A stretch of DNA of 64,000 nucleotides. Origin: Pseudanabaena sp. FACHB-2040 (lineage in GTDB: Bacteria > Cyanobacteriota > Cyanobacteriia > Phormidesmidales > Phormidesmidaceae). The DNA lies in NCBI RefSeq assembly GCF_014696715.1, contig NZ_JACJQO010000015.1, positions 124,001 to 188,000 of the forward strand, written 5' to 3'. The notes beneath the pieces were generated by a model. That model ran no database searches. It saw nothing but the letters and a program-made list of their open reading frames with translations, and had not been told where the DNA came from. The position numbers and the translations under genes were made by a program. Positions 1 through 8,627 of the stretch are shown one piece after another (position 1 is the first letter of the stretch; each line of letters starts with the position of its first letter).

Positions 1-826
1 AGCCCAATAGGTTTGGCTGCTCCGAGGCAAAGGCAGCTTCTGGCGAGTCAAACAAGCACTGTATGTTGACTTTTTCAAAGCTAGAGCCAGTCGCCTGCTG
101 ATGGTATGCCAGACAAGCTGCCAGAAAATACTGCTCCACTAGCAAACAGTCTCCCAGCTTGTTGTCCATTCGGGCAAAGGCTGCCTGATTGTGAGGGTGA
201 GTTGCCATCTGGAGCGCGAGATCGGCATAGTGGCGAATAAAGTCCACCCGATTGCCGCCAAAAATGCCGCAGCAGTATGCCTGACTGTAGCGCTGGGCAA
301 CAGCCCAGTGCCACTCATCTGGAAGCCATCCACCTGTAGCTTGAACAAGCTGATCAAAAGCTTCGGGGCGGTACCACCAGCAGGTAGCATCAACGTGGCC
401 AAACACAAAATACTCTGGGTTCTGGGCAAAGACGGGGGCGACATCGAGAGCCTGGGGCAACGCCTTCCACAAAAACACATCGCTATCTACGTGAATAAAG
501 GGATGGCTCTGGCTGCGGTAGGCCCACAGCTTGCCCAAAATCCACCAGGCTGGGTCTTGGTCATACAGAGCATTCAGCGCGGTTGAAACCGTATCAAACT
601 GAAGGCCGAGACCATCCACTAGCATTTTGGCTCCCTCATCATCGGTCACCAAAGTTGTTTCTGGATAATGCTTGCGGGCCGTTTCGAGAGAGAGAATCCA
701 GGCCAGCAAGTGGTGTTTCTCGCTCAACCAAATGGTTTGCCGATGCGCCTGAAAGGGCTTTGTCCAAAAAGACCAAACTGAGCGGGTAATGGATTGCCCC
801 TGAGCTGGGCTACTCAACGAGGTCAC
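1..826 (-). CDS. Glycosyltransferase-like protein (DUF6734-like), 3' end outside the window
   Basis: About 275 residues are visible and the frame is still open at base 1, so the C-terminus lies to the left. The reading frame runs from GTG at 826 through WSFWTKPF near the N-terminus, LVTDDEG, WWILGKLWAY and HVDSDVFLW, then VFGHVDATCWWYRP. This pattern (conserved early Trp residues, an Asp-x-Asp type metal site before FLW) resembles the DUF6734 family and nucleotide-sugar transferases in general; substrate unknown. The start is chosen because GTG overlaps the TGA of the upstream IPT/TIG gene by four bases (GTGA) and a GGAGG lies six bases before it, which implies translational coupling. No signal peptide. 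Family assignment is from memory of the motif, not a search. Confidence 0.62.
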   Translation of the reverse strand, partial: MTSLSSPAQGQSITRSVWSFWTKPFQAHRQTIWLSEKHHLLAWILSLETARKHYPETTLVTDDEGAKMLVDGLGLQFDTVSTALNALYDQDPAWWILGKLWAYRSQSHPFIHVDSDVFLWKALPQALDVAPVFAQNPEYFVFGHVDATCWWYRPEAFDQLVQATGGWLPDEWHWAVAQRYSQAYCCGIFGGNRVDFIRHYADLALQMATHPHNQAAFARMDNKLGDCLLVEQYFLAACLAYHQQATGSSFEKVNIQCLFDSPEAAFASEQPNLLG

Positions 827-2331
827 AGGAGCTGACCTCCAATCGCCCCGCCCGGGCCGTAGTAGCTGCTGGCTAATACGGTAAAAGAGTCTTGGCTAAT
901 GGCTTTGCCACCTGCAGTCTGCACCGAAATTTTTACTGGCCCAGGCGGGAGAGAGGGCACTCTAACGGCAAGCTGCGTTCCAGTAGAGAGACTAAGCACC
1001 GTAGCAGTTGTATTGCCAAATTGAACGATGACCGTTCCGGTGTTAAAGCCGCTGCCTGATAGCGTAATGCGGTCGCCTGCTCTGCCAGAGGTGGGCGAAA
1101 ATTGGCTAGCCGGTGGGCCAAAGGCAGGGGCTGCAGGGGGCAGCGGATCAACCACAAACTCGCGAATAAATTGATTGTTCGTGGGGGCTTGATCTAGCAG
1201 CGTGTTGTCTGGATCAACGGTAAAGCTAACCCGGTAAGCTCCCGGCTGATCTAGCCTCGCCGTAAAGCTAGTGGACGGATCTGCCGACCGCTGCTGTGCA
1301 AGCAGAGGCGCATGGAAGTAAGTTCCTTCGGCCACTAAGATGTCCGTTTCTCTGATCGGCAGATCCTCGCCAGGATCGACGGGCCGGAGGCTGGTTTGGG
1401 CGCTGGTATCGGGCAGGCGCTGAACGGCTCTAAAGACCTCCCATTTCACAGGGAATTTGCCGGTTCCGAGCGTGCCCTGATTGATCAGAGCAGCTTGAAA
1501 CGTAACCTCGTCCTGCACCCGGATTGAAGCAGACGGTTTGAGGGTAATATTCAACACGCAAAGCTCAACAACATCGGCCCGCCAAGGTCGGGTGTTGGTT
1601 TTTTGATCCTTCACCTTGACAGAGACAAGCCCGCTGCCCACGGCTCCTCTGGGCATCTCCACCGTGAGGCGAGTGCTGGTCCGTTCTCGAATGGTAGCTA
1701 GCCTGTCTTGAAAGTAAACTTCCACCTTGTCACTAGCCAGCCCCAGGTAGCCCCCGTCGATCATCACGATGCTGCCAGGAGAGCCACTTTCAGGCTGCAC
1801 CTGAGCAATGAAGGGCAGCTGCCGCCACAGGCGCAGCCGGGATTCATCTAGCCCCGTTTTGACAGACACTTCTGTGAGCGTAGCTGGGGTTTGTGTAGTG
1901 ACCTGCAAATCGTTGACCGTATGAATGCCTACGGTCTTTAGCTTTTGAATTTCTCCGGCCTGGATGTCGGGCAGGGTTTCTAACCGCTGGTCGGTGCCCG
2001 TTTCTAGATCGACTGACCTGCGCGTTTCCTGCACCTGGGTATCAAGCGCGGGGGTAAAGCCCAGCTTGAGCACGGTTGCCCCTGTTTGCCCTGGCGACAC
2101 CGTGCGAAACATTAGCCGACCGTTAGGGGCGTGGCGCACGTCTACCTGCAAGTCCAGGCTGAGCTGATTGACCATCATCGACAGGCGTCGATTTTGGGCC
2201 TTGAGAATTAATGTGTCTTGGGCCTGGTCTAGCTCCGCGGTGACAAGCTGAATTAGCTCAGAGAGTTCCCACTCTTCATTTGGCAGATCCGCCAGGGTAT
2301 TGGCGCTAGGGGTGTGATCGCTGTTTTGCAC
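823..2331 (-). CDS. IPT/TIG and CARDB domain protein without signal peptide
   Basis: 502 residues from a GTG start. The N-terminal 150 residues are predicted soluble and contain a helix-hairpin-like stretch (IQKLKTVGIHTVNDL). An IPT/TIG-like Ig fold follows at about 175-250 (FIAQVQPESGSPGSIVMIDG). A CARDB-like segment spans about 255-390 (LINQGTLGTGKFPVKWEVF, DPDNTLLDQAPTNNQF). A second IPT/TIG domain lies at about 410-490 (FSPTSGRAGDRITLSGSGFN). Such folds are usually extracellular or structural binding modules, yet there is no signal peptide. It is the third gene of a minus-strand set with the 418-aa and 120-aa proteins and is coupled by GTGA overlap to the glycosyltransferase-like gene. 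Function unknown; domain calls rest on visible motifs. Confidence 0.8.
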   Translation of the reverse strand: MQNSDHTPSANTLADLPNEEWELSELIQLVTAELDQAQDTLILKAQNRRLSMMVNQLSLDLQVDVRHAPNGRLMFRTVSPGQTGATVLKLGFTPALDTQVQETRRSVDLETGTDQRLETLPDIQAGEIQKLKTVGIHTVNDLQVTTQTPATLTEVSVKTGLDESRLRLWRQLPFIAQVQPESGSPGSIVMIDGGYLGLASDKVEVYFQDRLATIRERTSTRLTVEMPRGAVGSGLVSVKVKDQKTNTRPWRADVVELCVLNITLKPSASIRVQDEVTFQAALINQGTLGTGKFPVKWEVFRAVQRLPDTSAQTSLRPVDPGEDLPIRETDILVAEGTYFHAPLLAQQRSADPSTSFTARLDQPGAYRVSFTVDPDNTLLDQAPTNNQFIREFVVDPLPPAAPAFGPPASQFSPTSGRAGDRITLSGSGFNTGTVIVQFGNTTATVLSLSTGTQLAVRVPSLPPGPVKISVQTAGGKAISQDSFTVLASSYYGPGGAIGGQLL

Positions 2332-2353
2332 AGTAGCTACGGCACATTAGGAT

Positions 2354-2716
2354 TTAGCTTGAGCTGGAGGCAGGTGAATCGGGGTTGAGGGTTAAGGTCA
2401 TTCTAAAATGGCTCAATGCTACCGTTGATTTTGGCACCAGCGGCGAGGGCAATGCCGTCATCAGCCGGGAAGGGGACAAGGTTGCAGCAGGCTTCGAGGA
2501 GATCTGCCCCTGTGAGATATAAAAGTGAACGGGAATGTCAATCTCAATTTCATCCAGCATGAGCTGGGGCAGCGTGGCCCCTAGCGGCAGTTCCTTGAGG
2601 TGGGCTTGCGCTAAGAGTTCTGGCAGGGTATCGGGCGCTAGCTGCTGGGAGGCTGGGATGGTTGCGATCGCACCCGCTGCCAGTTCAACCAGCGTGCCAA
2701 AGTAAATAGAAGGCAT
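2354..2716 (-). CDS. Conserved hypothetical protein, 120 aa
   Basis: Small protein with no recognised domain. The first 80 residues have regular hydrophobic/acidic alternation (LPELLAQAHLKELPLGATLPQLMLDEIEIDIPVHFYI); the C-terminus is Ser/Pro-rich and ends in a run of serines. No signal peptide or membrane segment. It sits 22 bp upstream of the IPT/TIG gene and 140 bp downstream of the 418-aa gene on the same strand, so the three are probably co-transcribed. The gap before it holds two inverted repeats. Function not inferred. Confidence 0.6.
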   Translation of the reverse strand: MPSIYFGTLVELAAGAIATIPASQQLAPDTLPELLAQAHLKELPLGATLPQLMLDEIEIDIPVHFYISQGQISSKPAATLSPSRLMTALPSPLVPKSTVALSHFRMTLTLNPDSPASSSS

Positions 2717-2748
2717 TCAGTTTTCAGGAATAAATACTCATCGATCAG

Positions 2749-2776
2749 GGTGCGTCACCCGTTGCGGTGACGCACC
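2749..2776. repeat. Perfect 11-bp inverted repeat (hairpin)
   Basis: GGTGCGTCACC at 2749-2759 and GGTGACGCACC at 2766-2776 form a perfect stem with a six-base loop, between the 418-aa and 120-aa genes. No T-run follows on either strand, so a dispersed palindromic repeat is more likely than a terminator. Confidence 0.7.
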
Positions 2777-2820
2777 TACTGTTCTTGCGCGGAGAATTGG
2801 TACGAGCGATTGCTGGGAAT

Positions 2821-2850
2821 GTTGGGTTTTGCCGAGCTTCAACCCAACCT
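2821..2850. repeat. Dispersed palindromic repeat, GTTGGGTT...AACCCAAC type
   Basis: Arms GTTGGGTT (2821-2828) and AACCCAAC (2841-2848) flank a 12-base centre. A diverged relative occurs at 35285-35314 (GTAGGTTGG...CCCAAC). It resembles the common REP-like intergenic palindromes of cyanobacteria. It lies just after the stop side of the 418-aa gene. Confidence 0.6.
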
Positions 2851-2856
2851 ACAAAG

Positions 2857-4113
2857 CTAGATGATGGGTGCTAGATCTGACTCTTTTACAGTGCCGGTAC
2901 CGTCGTTGAGGGGCTTATAGTCGGTCTTGAACTTCAGAATGACTTGGCCGCTCATTTGGGTCAGCGTCTCGATATTGCCTACCGAGGTTTGATCCACCGT
3001 GCTGACATTGAGCTGGTTGTAGTAGGCATTCATGCTGGCGCTGCCCCAGCCCCAATAGGCACCGCCTCGGACGGAGCCGCCAAAGCTACTGCGGTTGGTG
3101 TTGGTAGTGCGTGAGGTGTTAGTTTCGCTGGAGGAAACCTGGAAGATGAGCTTGGTGTTGATCTCCCCCTCGGTGATCACAATTCGCGCCATGCCTTCCC
3201 GCGCCATCTGCCGCAGCTGGTTCATGCCATCTCTGGCGAGACCGTGCTTAATGGCAGCTTGAATGGTCACGAGATCGGCCGCTAGATAGCTGGTGCTGCC
3301 ATTGGCAGAAATGCCTCCAACCTGATCAAACTCAGAGCTATCAAACAGAAGCTGAGCCTCTTTTTCATTGATAACACCGTTCTCAACCAATCTCTCCAGG
3401 CCAAACACCTTGAGAATTTCGACTCGGTGCCCGCCTGTAATGGGGGCCAGGTAGTAGAGGCGCTTCAGGTGATAGGCGCGGCGCGGCTGGTCTTTTTTCA
3501 CCGCAAAGGCTGTCTCTTTGCCGTTGGAGGCTTCTGTAAACGTAAGCTGGGCCAGCTTTTCCTGCACCGCGTCTTCAGAGACATTGTCGGAGGCAAACTC
3601 CTTGAGGCTCTTGGTGATATCGGCCACCATCTCGCTATAGGCCTTCATCTGGTCGATGGTGGCCTTGATGATGGAGTTGAACGTGCCTGTGATCAGCCCT
3701 TGGGTAAAGTCGACAAAGGCCATTCCCACTTGCTGGGAGCCTCTCACAGCAGAGTCAAGGGCAGTATTGGTGGTGTCGCCCTCAGTTGTCAGCATTCGGG
3801 CCTCGCTGACAGGAGCGACCAGCCCCATCGATGCCGCACTGAGGTCACCCTCCTGGGGTCGCAGAAAGTCGAGCAGCGTATCTTGCACAATCGTGGTGAC
3901 ACCCTGGCGCAGCATTTGGCGCTCGGCATCATCACTACCCACCGTCTCTACGGTTTTTTCGATAACTTCCATCAGGCGATCGACCCCACTTGCGACGGCA
4001 GCATCAACTGGCTCGACCGCAAGCGCTTCAGTCTGAGCGGGCAAAGGTTCTGAGCCTTCTAGATTGGTGTTTTCAGTCTCGGAATTGTTGTTTGGCTTGC
4101 GAGTGCGAGTCAT
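2857..4113 (-). CDS. Hypothetical protein, 418 aa
   Basis: No recognised domain. Residues 1-40 are polar and disordered (Asn/Glu-rich). Residues 40-210 are mainly helical, with an amphipathic stretch (VDFTQGLITGTFNSIIKATI) and a likely coiled coil (KAYSEMVADITKSLKEFASD). The C-terminal third is Ser/Thr/Asn-rich, then ends in a beta-like segment (MSGQVILKFKTDYKP). There is no signal peptide or clear membrane helix. The ATG is preceded by AAGGA. It heads the minus-strand set that continues with the 120-aa, IPT/TIG and glycosyltransferase-like genes. No function is inferred; a multi-subunit structural role would be speculation. Confidence 0.75.
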   Translation of the reverse strand: MTRTRKPNNNSETENTNLEGSEPLPAQTEALAVEPVDAAVASGVDRLMEVIEKTVETVGSDDAERQMLRQGVTTIVQDTLLDFLRPQEGDLSAASMGLVAPVSEARMLTTEGDTTNTALDSAVRGSQQVGMAFVDFTQGLITGTFNSIIKATIDQMKAYSEMVADITKSLKEFASDNVSEDAVQEKLAQLTFTEASNGKETAFAVKKDQPRRAYHLKRLYYLAPITGGHRVEILKVFGLERLVENGVINEKEAQLLFDSSEFDQVGGISANGSTSYLAADLVTIQAAIKHGLARDGMNQLRQMAREGMARIVITEGEINTKLIFQVSSSETNTSRTTNTNRSSFGGSVRGGAYWGWGSASMNAYYNQLNVSTVDQTSVGNIETLTQMSGQVILKFKTDYKPLNDGTGTVKESDLAPII

Positions 4114-5105
4114 GAAATGAGGTCCTTCTTAAGAGTGCAGAACGATGTGGATACGGTTGTTGAAAGTCGTGACAGGAACCGTAGAAAGCTCGGTTTTGCC
4201 TTGATTTCAACCTATTAAAAAACTAGACAGAGATTACAAGTAACAGCCGCCATGGCTTATTAAGCTGTTTTTTTTGCCCTTCTACTTCTTGCTTTAATAT
4301 GTAGAAAAGCAAATTAACCAGCAGTAAATACACCCATTAATTTGAGCCGCAGTGTTAGCTAAGCTCAGTGCAAATTCCCCAAGTTTAGCTACGGAATTTT
4401 CCTGGCAAGACACAGAGGCCTAGGCCCAGCAAAGCACCTATAGTTCTCGTTAGGAGAATTGGTAAAGCGTTTCAACAGAATTTTGAAGCGTTAGCCTAGA
4501 AGCCGGTCCTTATTCAAATGAGTAGAGTACTGCCGAAGTTAGGCGCAAATCGAGAAGATCTGGGGTAGATGAGCGCGAGTAGCCCCAATTCAGTCTTAAA
4601 TGTTTAACAAGTTGACGCATGAGAGGAAATTTTGATGCGAGCAATTGACTCAGGTTGATTCACCCAGCAGCTAGAGGTTTACGGACTCGCCGCCCGATTA
4701 AAACCAGATAAAGATCTGGTACAAAAGGGACTAGACAACGTCAATTTGCGTGATTAGCTCTGGAAACTGCCGCAAAAACCAGGCGGACAATACTTGCCCC
4801 TTTTCAAAAGCGGTTGGGGGATACCTCTAAAAATGCTATCGGCACAAACTGTATCGATTTCTGTAACCATGAAAATAGTCTGCTGTTGAAGATAGAAAAT
4901 AACGATAAGTCCACAGCGTATTTTCTTAGATGTTTTGCGAAATTGCGCTTTTATCGGCTGAAGTTAAATTGGCGGCAGCGGCTCTCACCCACTACGAGAG
5001 GCAGCACTGCCCTTAGACTCATTCGTTGCAAAATCGGCCTTGCTCGCAGCCTTTAACAAAGCAGCGAGGCAGCCGATCCTCTCAACTCTGTGTAACCCCC
5101 CACCT
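4114..5105. other. 992-bp intergenic region, no supported gene
   Basis: This divergent spacer is AT-richer than its surroundings. Plus-strand codons around 4630-4830 give short protein-like stretches broken by stops (for example QQLEVYGLAARLKPDK), which could be a decayed gene but cannot be identified. No tRNA-like cloverleaf, transposon end or strong promoter was recognised. Confidence 0.4.
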
Positions 5106-5780
5106 ATGAACATTTCTACTCGCCTCCTTTCCCTGAGTGGAATCTTAATCATTGCTTCTGGGCTAGTTGCCTGCGCCGACCTGCAAATGCGGCCTCAGCC
5201 GGAACCCCTTCCTCCAGAACCGGTGCCTCCAGGCGCGGTGTCACCTGGCCCAAACGGCATGCATAGCTGGTCAGCTATGCTAGGCCCGACCTCGGTCCCA
5301 GCAGGCTGGCAGGTCATCCCCTGCGATAACCCGACCTTACTCTGCGTCTATGTAGATGGCGACATTGTTGGCACCGTTGAGCTGTTTACTGAAACTGTTG
5401 CTGGCTCAAGCTTTGGGGCTAAGCTGGCAGAGGCCGGAGGCGATCAGGATGTCGCTTTAAAGGCTTGGGCAACGGACTTTTATGCCTCAATGGAGCAAGA
5501 TCGGACAATGGGTGCTCCCACCCTCAAATTTTCTAGTCAGGCACCTGAGGTGGCCCCTGTTGGCAGCCTGTCCGGCATCCGCTACAGCTTCAGCACAAGC
5601 CATGACAACGGCACCCTGGCCGACTACAGCTTGGGTTACGCAGCTACCGACGGCACAACTCTGTACGTTATTGCAACTGGCTTGATTGTCGGTGACCCAA
5701 CCGGATCTTTCTCCGACTATGAGGCGATGCAGCAGTTTGAGCCTCACCTGGCCGAAATTATTGCGGGGTTAAACCTATGA
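5106..5780 (+). CDS. Putative lipoprotein, 224 aa
   Basis: The ATG at 5106 is preferred because it begins a clean lipoprotein signal: MNISTRLLSLSGILIIASG followed by the lipobox LVAC, with Cys at about residue 23. A Pro-rich linker follows. The globular part (about 60-224) contains MHSWSAMLGPTSVPAGWQVIPC and a Gly/Ala-rich C-terminal half. No catalytic motif is recognised. It overlaps the next gene by four bases (ATGA), so the two are translationally coupled; a lipoprotein/membrane-protein pair suggests an envelope role (inference). Confidence 0.75.
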   Translation: MNISTRLLSLSGILIIASGLVACADLQMRPQPEPLPPEPVPPGAVSPGPNGMHSWSAMLGPTSVPAGWQVIPCDNPTLLCVYVDGDIVGTVELFTETVAGSSFGAKLAEAGGDQDVALKAWATDFYASMEQDRTMGAPTLKFSSQAPEVAPVGSLSGIRYSFSTSHDNGTLADYSLGYAATDGTTLYVIATGLIVGDPTGSFSDYEAMQQFEPHLAEIIAGLNL

Positions 5781-6382
5781 CTCACGCAGTATCTCGACAG
5801 CTCCCATCGACTCAGTTCCTGCTGAAGTGGGTTCTCGCTAACCTGCTAGGCGGATTTTTGGTTGGGTTTCTTGAAAATAATGGGCTGCAGTTTGCCGCTA
5901 CCCTGCTGCTGACAGGGATCGTCCTAGGCACGCTGCAGTGGTGGGTGGTCAGGCAGGTGGTGCAGCAAGTACGATGGTGGCCTTTGGCTAGTGCCTTGGG
6001 CTGGATCGTCGGTAGCCTGATTCTGGCATCTAGCAGTAGCCTCTACACTCCTCCTGTCAACGCACTTTGGAACCAGTTTGGGCTGTGGGAGGTCTTTTGG
6101 CTCAACCTCATCACAGGGCCAATTCCAGTTCTAGTCATGGCTCTGGCTCAGGCGCTGGTGCTTGGCCGCCGGGTTCAACTTGTTGGATGGTTGCTGGCTA
6201 ATCTGGTGGCTGGTGTGGTTGAAGGCGGTGTCGGGGCGACGCTGTGTGCTGCTATCTGTCAGCCTTTACCTACGGCTCTAGTAGGTATCGTCAGTGGTTT
6301 GGCTTGGGCGGCCTATAGCGTAATTACCGGGGCTGCTCTGCTGTGGCTGCTAAAACGGCCTCAGGAGCTGAGCAATGGGTAA
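5777..6382 (+). CDS. Integral membrane protein, 201 aa
   Basis: Five or six hydrophobic helices are visible (for example LANLLGGFLVGFL, FAATLLLTGIVLGTLQWWVV, LVGWLLANLVAGVVEGGVG). Repeated Gly-rich helix pairs (ANLLGG..., ANLVAG...) suggest an internal duplication. No family is recognised. The start ATG overlaps the lipoprotein stop (ATGA). Confidence 0.7.
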   Translation: MTHAVSRQLPSTQFLLKWVLANLLGGFLVGFLENNGLQFAATLLLTGIVLGTLQWWVVRQVVQQVRWWPLASALGWIVGSLILASSSSLYTPPVNALWNQFGLWEVFWLNLITGPIPVLVMALAQALVLGRRVQLVGWLLANLVAGVVEGGVGATLCAAICQPLPTALVGIVSGLAWAAYSVITGAALLWLLKRPQELSNG

Positions 6383-6504
6383 TGCGATCGCACCTAGCCT
6401 AACCACCTATTCTCTCCTAACCTTCGCGGGTAGCCTCTGGTCAAACTAAGCGGCGGTCGCCCAAAAATTTATCTCTTCAGTCCTCTCAATCTTGATCAAG
6501 TTCT

Positions 6505-8415
6505 ATGAAGCGTTCTTTTCTTGCATTTTTGTTGCTGGGCATGATTCTGGTGACTAGCTTGAGCTGGCTCACAGCTCCCCAGACTCAAAGGGCCGTGGCT
6601 CAAACGCAGCCTATCCCCAGCCTGTTTCAGGCTCCTGCGGCTGATATCAGCACCCTGCAAGCGCAGCTCAAGGCTCAAAACTGGCAGGCTGCCGATGCCG
6701 AAACTCGTCGCATCTTAGAAGTTTATGTGCATCCCAACGGCGACCTCTTTAGCTCACCGCTGGCCACCAACATTCCCCCGGAAGTGCTGCAAACCCTTGA
6801 CCGGCTCTGGAGCGAGGCCAGCGGCGGACGCTTTGGCTTCAGTGCTCAAAAAGCGATTTGGGACCAGGCCAGAGCCCAGCACCCCAACAACACCGATACC
6901 GCTGCTAAAGCCTTTGGCGATCGTGTCGGCTGGACTCGCCCCACTCGCGATCCTGACAACTTCGTTGCCCCCGACTGGCTGACCGAGCTAGAGCTGAACT
7001 ATTCTCTGCAAGCTCCGGTGGGGCATCTGCCCTGGGCTGGGATCTCCTGGGAGCGCATCAACAATATCCTGACGGCTCAAGGCTGTGGCAGCTGCAGTAC
7101 CGACGCTCTATATCTGCAGGGCGAACGGTTTAACCGCCATCTGCCGGTACTCTTTAACTGGCTGACCACCGCCTTAGAAGCCCCAATACCTGCTGTCGGC
7201 TCGTGGGAGCGGCCTCGATTGGCCCATACCATTAATATTCAGGGGCTGTATCCTAACAACACCTGCCCGGTCTATACCCTGGCTCAGGCCATCAGCCCAG
7301 ATAGCACTGTGCTGGCCGTCAGCAGCTACAGCTACGAGCGCTCCTGCAGCGGCGGCCCTGAAAACAGCGCCTTGGCCCTGTGGAATGCCCAGCGCGGCAC
7401 CCGGATTGTCACGCTGCTGCGAGGACGAGCCATTGAAGGTTTTTCCTACTCAGGCCAGCCACAGGAACCGTCCAGCGAATCTGATCGGATCGTTGGCGAT
7501 GTGGCTAATGCCATAGCCTTTACTCCCGACGGGCGGCAAGTGGCAGCGGGTCTTTCCAACGGCACTGTGCGGCTGTGGACAACGGAGAGAGGGGAAGCCG
7601 TTAGAACCTTGAGCGGGCATCGGTATGCGGTGCGTGCGATCGCAATTAGCGCCGACGGACGCACTCTAGCCAGCGCCAGTGCCGACCAAACCCTCAAGCT
7701 CTGGAATCTGCAAACGGGGCAACTCCTACGCACCATCGCACTCGATCCTAACGATGGCATTCCCCTGACCCTACTGATTAGCCCCGATGGGCAGCGGCTA
7801 GCAACGGCCACCAACCGCAATACCCTCCAGCTTTGGAATGCCCAAACCGGCCAGCTAGTGCGTACCTTTGTCGATGAGGCCGTCAATCTACCGCCCGACA
7901 TGCCCATCGCCTTTAGCCCCGACGGTCAGAAGCTAGCAACTGCCGACATTGACTACAGCATTAAGCTGTGGAACGCCAACACCGGAGCCCGACTGATCAC
8001 GTTGAAGGGTCACAGCCAGCGGGTGCAGCACCTCGCCTTTAGCCCCGACAGCCAGCGCCTAGTCAGCAGCCAGGACAAAACAGCTTACCTGTGGAACCTG
8101 CAGACCAACCAGTCCATTCGCACCTTCGAACTGGTGCAGTCGGTAGGGCACCCGGTGCAGCTTAACAACCTGGGCTATGTGGCCTTTAGCCCCGATGGTA
8201 AAGTCCTAGCCACCAGCACCCTGCTGCAGCCCCCAGCCCAGAGCGAGCCCATTCCGCAACAGGGTGTTACTGTATGGGATCCCGCCACCGGCCAACCCCT
8301 GGTTCAAATCCACAACGTTGCCCAGTTCCAGTTCAGTCCTAATAGTCAGGTCCTGGTTGCTCGTGGGCAGGCAGTGCAGATTTGGCAGCCGTATAGCTCG
8401 CGGGTGGGGGGATAG
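6505..8415 (+). CDS. Exported GUN4-WD40 fusion protein
   Basis: 636 residues. Residues 1-33 are a signal peptide ending near RAVAQ. Residues about 50-190 match the GUN4 fold: LKAQNWQAADAETRRILE, a distal IPPEVLQTLDRLW, GGRFGFSAQKAIW, AFGDRVGW and APVGHLPW. From about 240 to the C-terminus run roughly seven WD40 blades (VRLWTTERGEAVRTLSGH, LKLWNLQTGQLLRTI, IKLWNANTGARLITLKGH). GUN4 proteins bind Mg-porphyrins and stimulate Mg-chelatase in the cytoplasm or stroma; here the domain follows an export signal, so a classical role is doubtful. Extra cysteines (GCGSC near 193) follow the GUN4 part. The first WD blades are degenerate. Confidence 0.85.
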   Translation: MKRSFLAFLLLGMILVTSLSWLTAPQTQRAVAQTQPIPSLFQAPAADISTLQAQLKAQNWQAADAETRRILEVYVHPNGDLFSSPLATNIPPEVLQTLDRLWSEASGGRFGFSAQKAIWDQARAQHPNNTDTAAKAFGDRVGWTRPTRDPDNFVAPDWLTELELNYSLQAPVGHLPWAGISWERINNILTAQGCGSCSTDALYLQGERFNRHLPVLFNWLTTALEAPIPAVGSWERPRLAHTINIQGLYPNNTCPVYTLAQAISPDSTVLAVSSYSYERSCSGGPENSALALWNAQRGTRIVTLLRGRAIEGFSYSGQPQEPSSESDRIVGDVANAIAFTPDGRQVAAGLSNGTVRLWTTERGEAVRTLSGHRYAVRAIAISADGRTLASASADQTLKLWNLQTGQLLRTIALDPNDGIPLTLLISPDGQRLATATNRNTLQLWNAQTGQLVRTFVDEAVNLPPDMPIAFSPDGQKLATADIDYSIKLWNANTGARLITLKGHSQRVQHLAFSPDSQRLVSSQDKTAYLWNLQTNQSIRTFELVQSVGHPVQLNNLGYVAFSPDGKVLATSTLLQPPAQSEPIPQQGVTVWDPATGQPLVQIHNVAQFQFSPNSQVLVARGQAVQIWQPYSSRVGG

Positions 8416-8487
8416 GGGAGATGGGGGAGACGCGGGGATAGGGGAGACGCGGGGACGCGGAGATAGGGGAGACGCGGAGATGAGGAA
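8403..8487. repeat. G-rich minisatellite
   Basis: Imperfect repeats built from GGGGAGACGCGG and GGGGATA blocks begin at the stop of the GUN4-WD40 gene and fill part of the spacer to the aldo/keto reductase. Related sequence appears inside the histidine kinase gene at about 13040-13110 and at its 3' end. Confidence 0.75.
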
Positions 8488-8627
8488 GGATAGGGAAGGG
8501 GGTGGGATTGAAACGGCTTTACTTCTCTGCTCTTTATACTCATTCCTTAAATAGCCGCTACCCCCATCCACTCATCCACCCATCCATAGGCGCTCTCTTC
8601 TCAAACTGGCGTTGCCTCCTCCACTCC

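Noticed and set aside
191-586. Open frame on the plus strand, 131 codons
   Set aside because: It is antisense to the glycosyltransferase-like gene, whose minus-strand frame has coherent motifs (WTKPF, HVDSDVFLW) across the whole region.
3427-4053. Plus-strand open frame of 208 codons
   Set aside because: Shadow of the 418-aa minus-strand gene; composition is Gly/His/Arg-rich without recognisable structure.
4620-5056. Protein-like fragments and an 80-codon ORF upstream of the lipoprotein
   Set aside because: Broken by stops, no ribosome-binding site and no identifiable family. At most a decayed gene.
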